From NCBI RefSeq assembly GCF_036250065.1, contig NZ_CP109199.1:7128001-7192000 (forward strand): a stretch of DNA of 64,000 nucleotides, written 5' to 3'. Source of the stretch: Micromonospora sp. NBC_01699 (lineage in GTDB: Bacteria; Actinomycetota; Actinomycetes; Mycobacteriales; Micromonosporaceae). Positions 63,299 to 64,000 of the stretch are shown here, one piece after another (position 1 is the first letter of the stretch; each line of letters starts with the position of its first letter). A program made the position numbers and the translations under genes. Under the pieces are notes generated by a model that saw nothing but the letters and a program-made list of their open reading frames with translations, was not told the origin of the DNA and ran no database searches.

Positions 63299-64000
63299 TC
63301 AGCGGACAACTAGTCCGCGCCCGATCTTCCGCAGGGTGCGTAGGTCGAGCAGGCCGTCGCCGAGGCCCAGTTCCACCATCACGCCGAAGACCCGCTGGTC
63401 GGATTGGGCCGCTCGGATGGCCGCGTCGACCATGACCGGGCGCCGGGCGAGCCGGGCGACCGCCGAACTGTGCCGCAGGTGGCGGCCGAGTCGGCGGCGC
63501 AGTGCGTGGGCGTACCGGTCGGCGGCGCGGTGGGGGGAGGTGGCCGCGGCCGTACCGGCGAGGGCGCCGGAGAGGACGGCGTAGAAGATGCCCTCCCCGG
63601 TGAACGGGTTGATCAGGGAGAGCGCGTCACCGGCGAGCACTATCCGGTTCCGGCCGGGCGCCGGTCGGCTGGTGGACAGCGGCAGGTGGTGGGCGCGCAG
63701 GTCGGTCACGGTGTCGGCGGCCAGTTCGGGCAGCAGGGTGTGCAGGCCGTCGAGCAGGCGGGATCGGCTGACCGGGGTGCCGCGCAGGACTTCGCCGTAC
63801 CCGATGTTGGCCCGGCCGTCGCCGATCGGGAACGACCAGGCGTAGGCCGGCCACCCACTGCCGGAGGTGATGATCTGCTGCTGGACCGGGCCGTTGCCGG
63901 CGGGTGCGTAGCCCCGGATGGCGATGGCGAGGTGTCCGTCGGGGTTGTTGCCGTGGCCGAGCGCCCGGCGGACTACGGAGCCGGCGCCGTCGGCGCCGAC
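63299..64000 (-). CDS. Geranylgeranyl reductase-family FAD enzyme, 5' end cut by window
   Basis: The frame is open from base 64000 to the stop at 63299 (233 codons visible). It begins inside the protein at VGADGAGSVVRRALG, the GADG motif of this flavoprotein family, and includes WSFPIGDGRANIGYGEVLRG and the FAD-binding segment VLAGDALSLINPFTGEGIFY. Such enzymes saturate isoprenoid chains, for example those of menaquinone or lipids. The GTG at 63709 is only an internal codon. It lies 48 bases upstream of the prenyl synthase in the same direction, which hints at linked isoprenoid metabolism. Confidence 0.88.
   Translation of the reverse strand, partial: VGADGAGSVVRRALGHGNNPDGHLAIAIRGYAPAGNGPVQQQIITSGSGWPAYAWSFPIGDGRANIGYGEVLRGTPVSRSRLLDGLHTLLPELAADTVTDLRAHHLPLSTSRPAPGRNRIVLAGDALSLINPFTGEGIFYAVLSGALAGTAAATSPHRAADRYAHALRRRLGRHLRHSSAVARLARRPVMVDAAIRAAQSDQRVFGVMVELGLGDGLLDLRTLRKIGRGLVVR

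Overview
The window reads as chromosomal DNA of a high-GC actinobacterium, most likely a member of the Micromonosporaceae (inference). GC is roughly 70 percent with strong G/C at third codon positions. The gene content is typical of the phylum: an actinobacterial sdhCAB operon, IspH, XseAB, GlpX next to a DUF4245 gene, an LppX-like lipoprotein, PIN-PhoH, and a short-chain Z-prenyl synthase. Many genes start without a Shine-Dalgarno sequence, directly behind a TANNNT box. I see no rRNA, tRNA, CRISPR array, insertion sequence or prophage.

Layout. 1-7245: the 3' part of an S9 peptidase gene faces a complete leftward dipeptide/oligopeptide ABC operon (oppDFCBA-like). 7687-11139: a Uma2 nuclease-fold gene and a TldD/TldE metallopeptidase pair joined by an 18-codon bridging frame. 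11428-15239: sdhCAB, whose iron-sulfur subunit has a long C-terminal extension. 15427-23485: mixed small genes, including a Nudix hydrolase, a FUSC-type membrane protein, a PH-domain protein, a broken HTH/lytic-transglycosylase pseudogene, a methyltransferase, an XRE regulator facing two small ORFs, a second Uma2 gene and YchF. 23592-29305: a DNA alkylation repair pair (Ada-AlkA fusion plus Ogt) and a heterodimeric ABC exporter. 29423-41839: valS, a Gly-rich membrane protein divergent from rmuC, a large secreted subtilase, a lipoprotein, ispH, xseA and xseB.

41941-49724 holds the most distinctive cluster, a leftward ureide/biuret-type nitrogen catabolism operon. In transcription order it encodes a GntR regulator, an allophanate hydrolase (AtzF-like), two isochorismatase-fold amidohydrolases, an NCS2-type permease and an AtzH/HpxZ-like protein. 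The allophanate hydrolase gene is split by a single-base frameshift and carries an in-frame 30-bp minisatellite between its two domains. A second, 20-bp minisatellite separates the two amidohydrolase genes.

49864-64000: DUF4245, glpX, a YdcZ-type transporter, an epimerase/TetR divergent pair with two matching palindromic operators, a ferredoxin-NADP reductase, a rhomboid protease, a lytic transglycosylase-like protein, PIN-PhoH, a two-gene operon divergent from an HTH regulator across a CACGTG-rich spacer, otsB, a Z-prenyl diphosphate synthase and a truncated geranylgeranyl-reductase-like gene.

Intergenic DNA carries much of the unexplained structure. Four long palindromes (15.3, 32.8, 43.5 and 62.3 kb) share one layout: a C-rich tract on the left, a palindrome with a 28-37 nt loop, and a G-rich tract on the right. 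Two of them (15.3 and 43.5 kb) are the same element with covarying arms. A block of four consecutive hairpins lies at 58999-59148.
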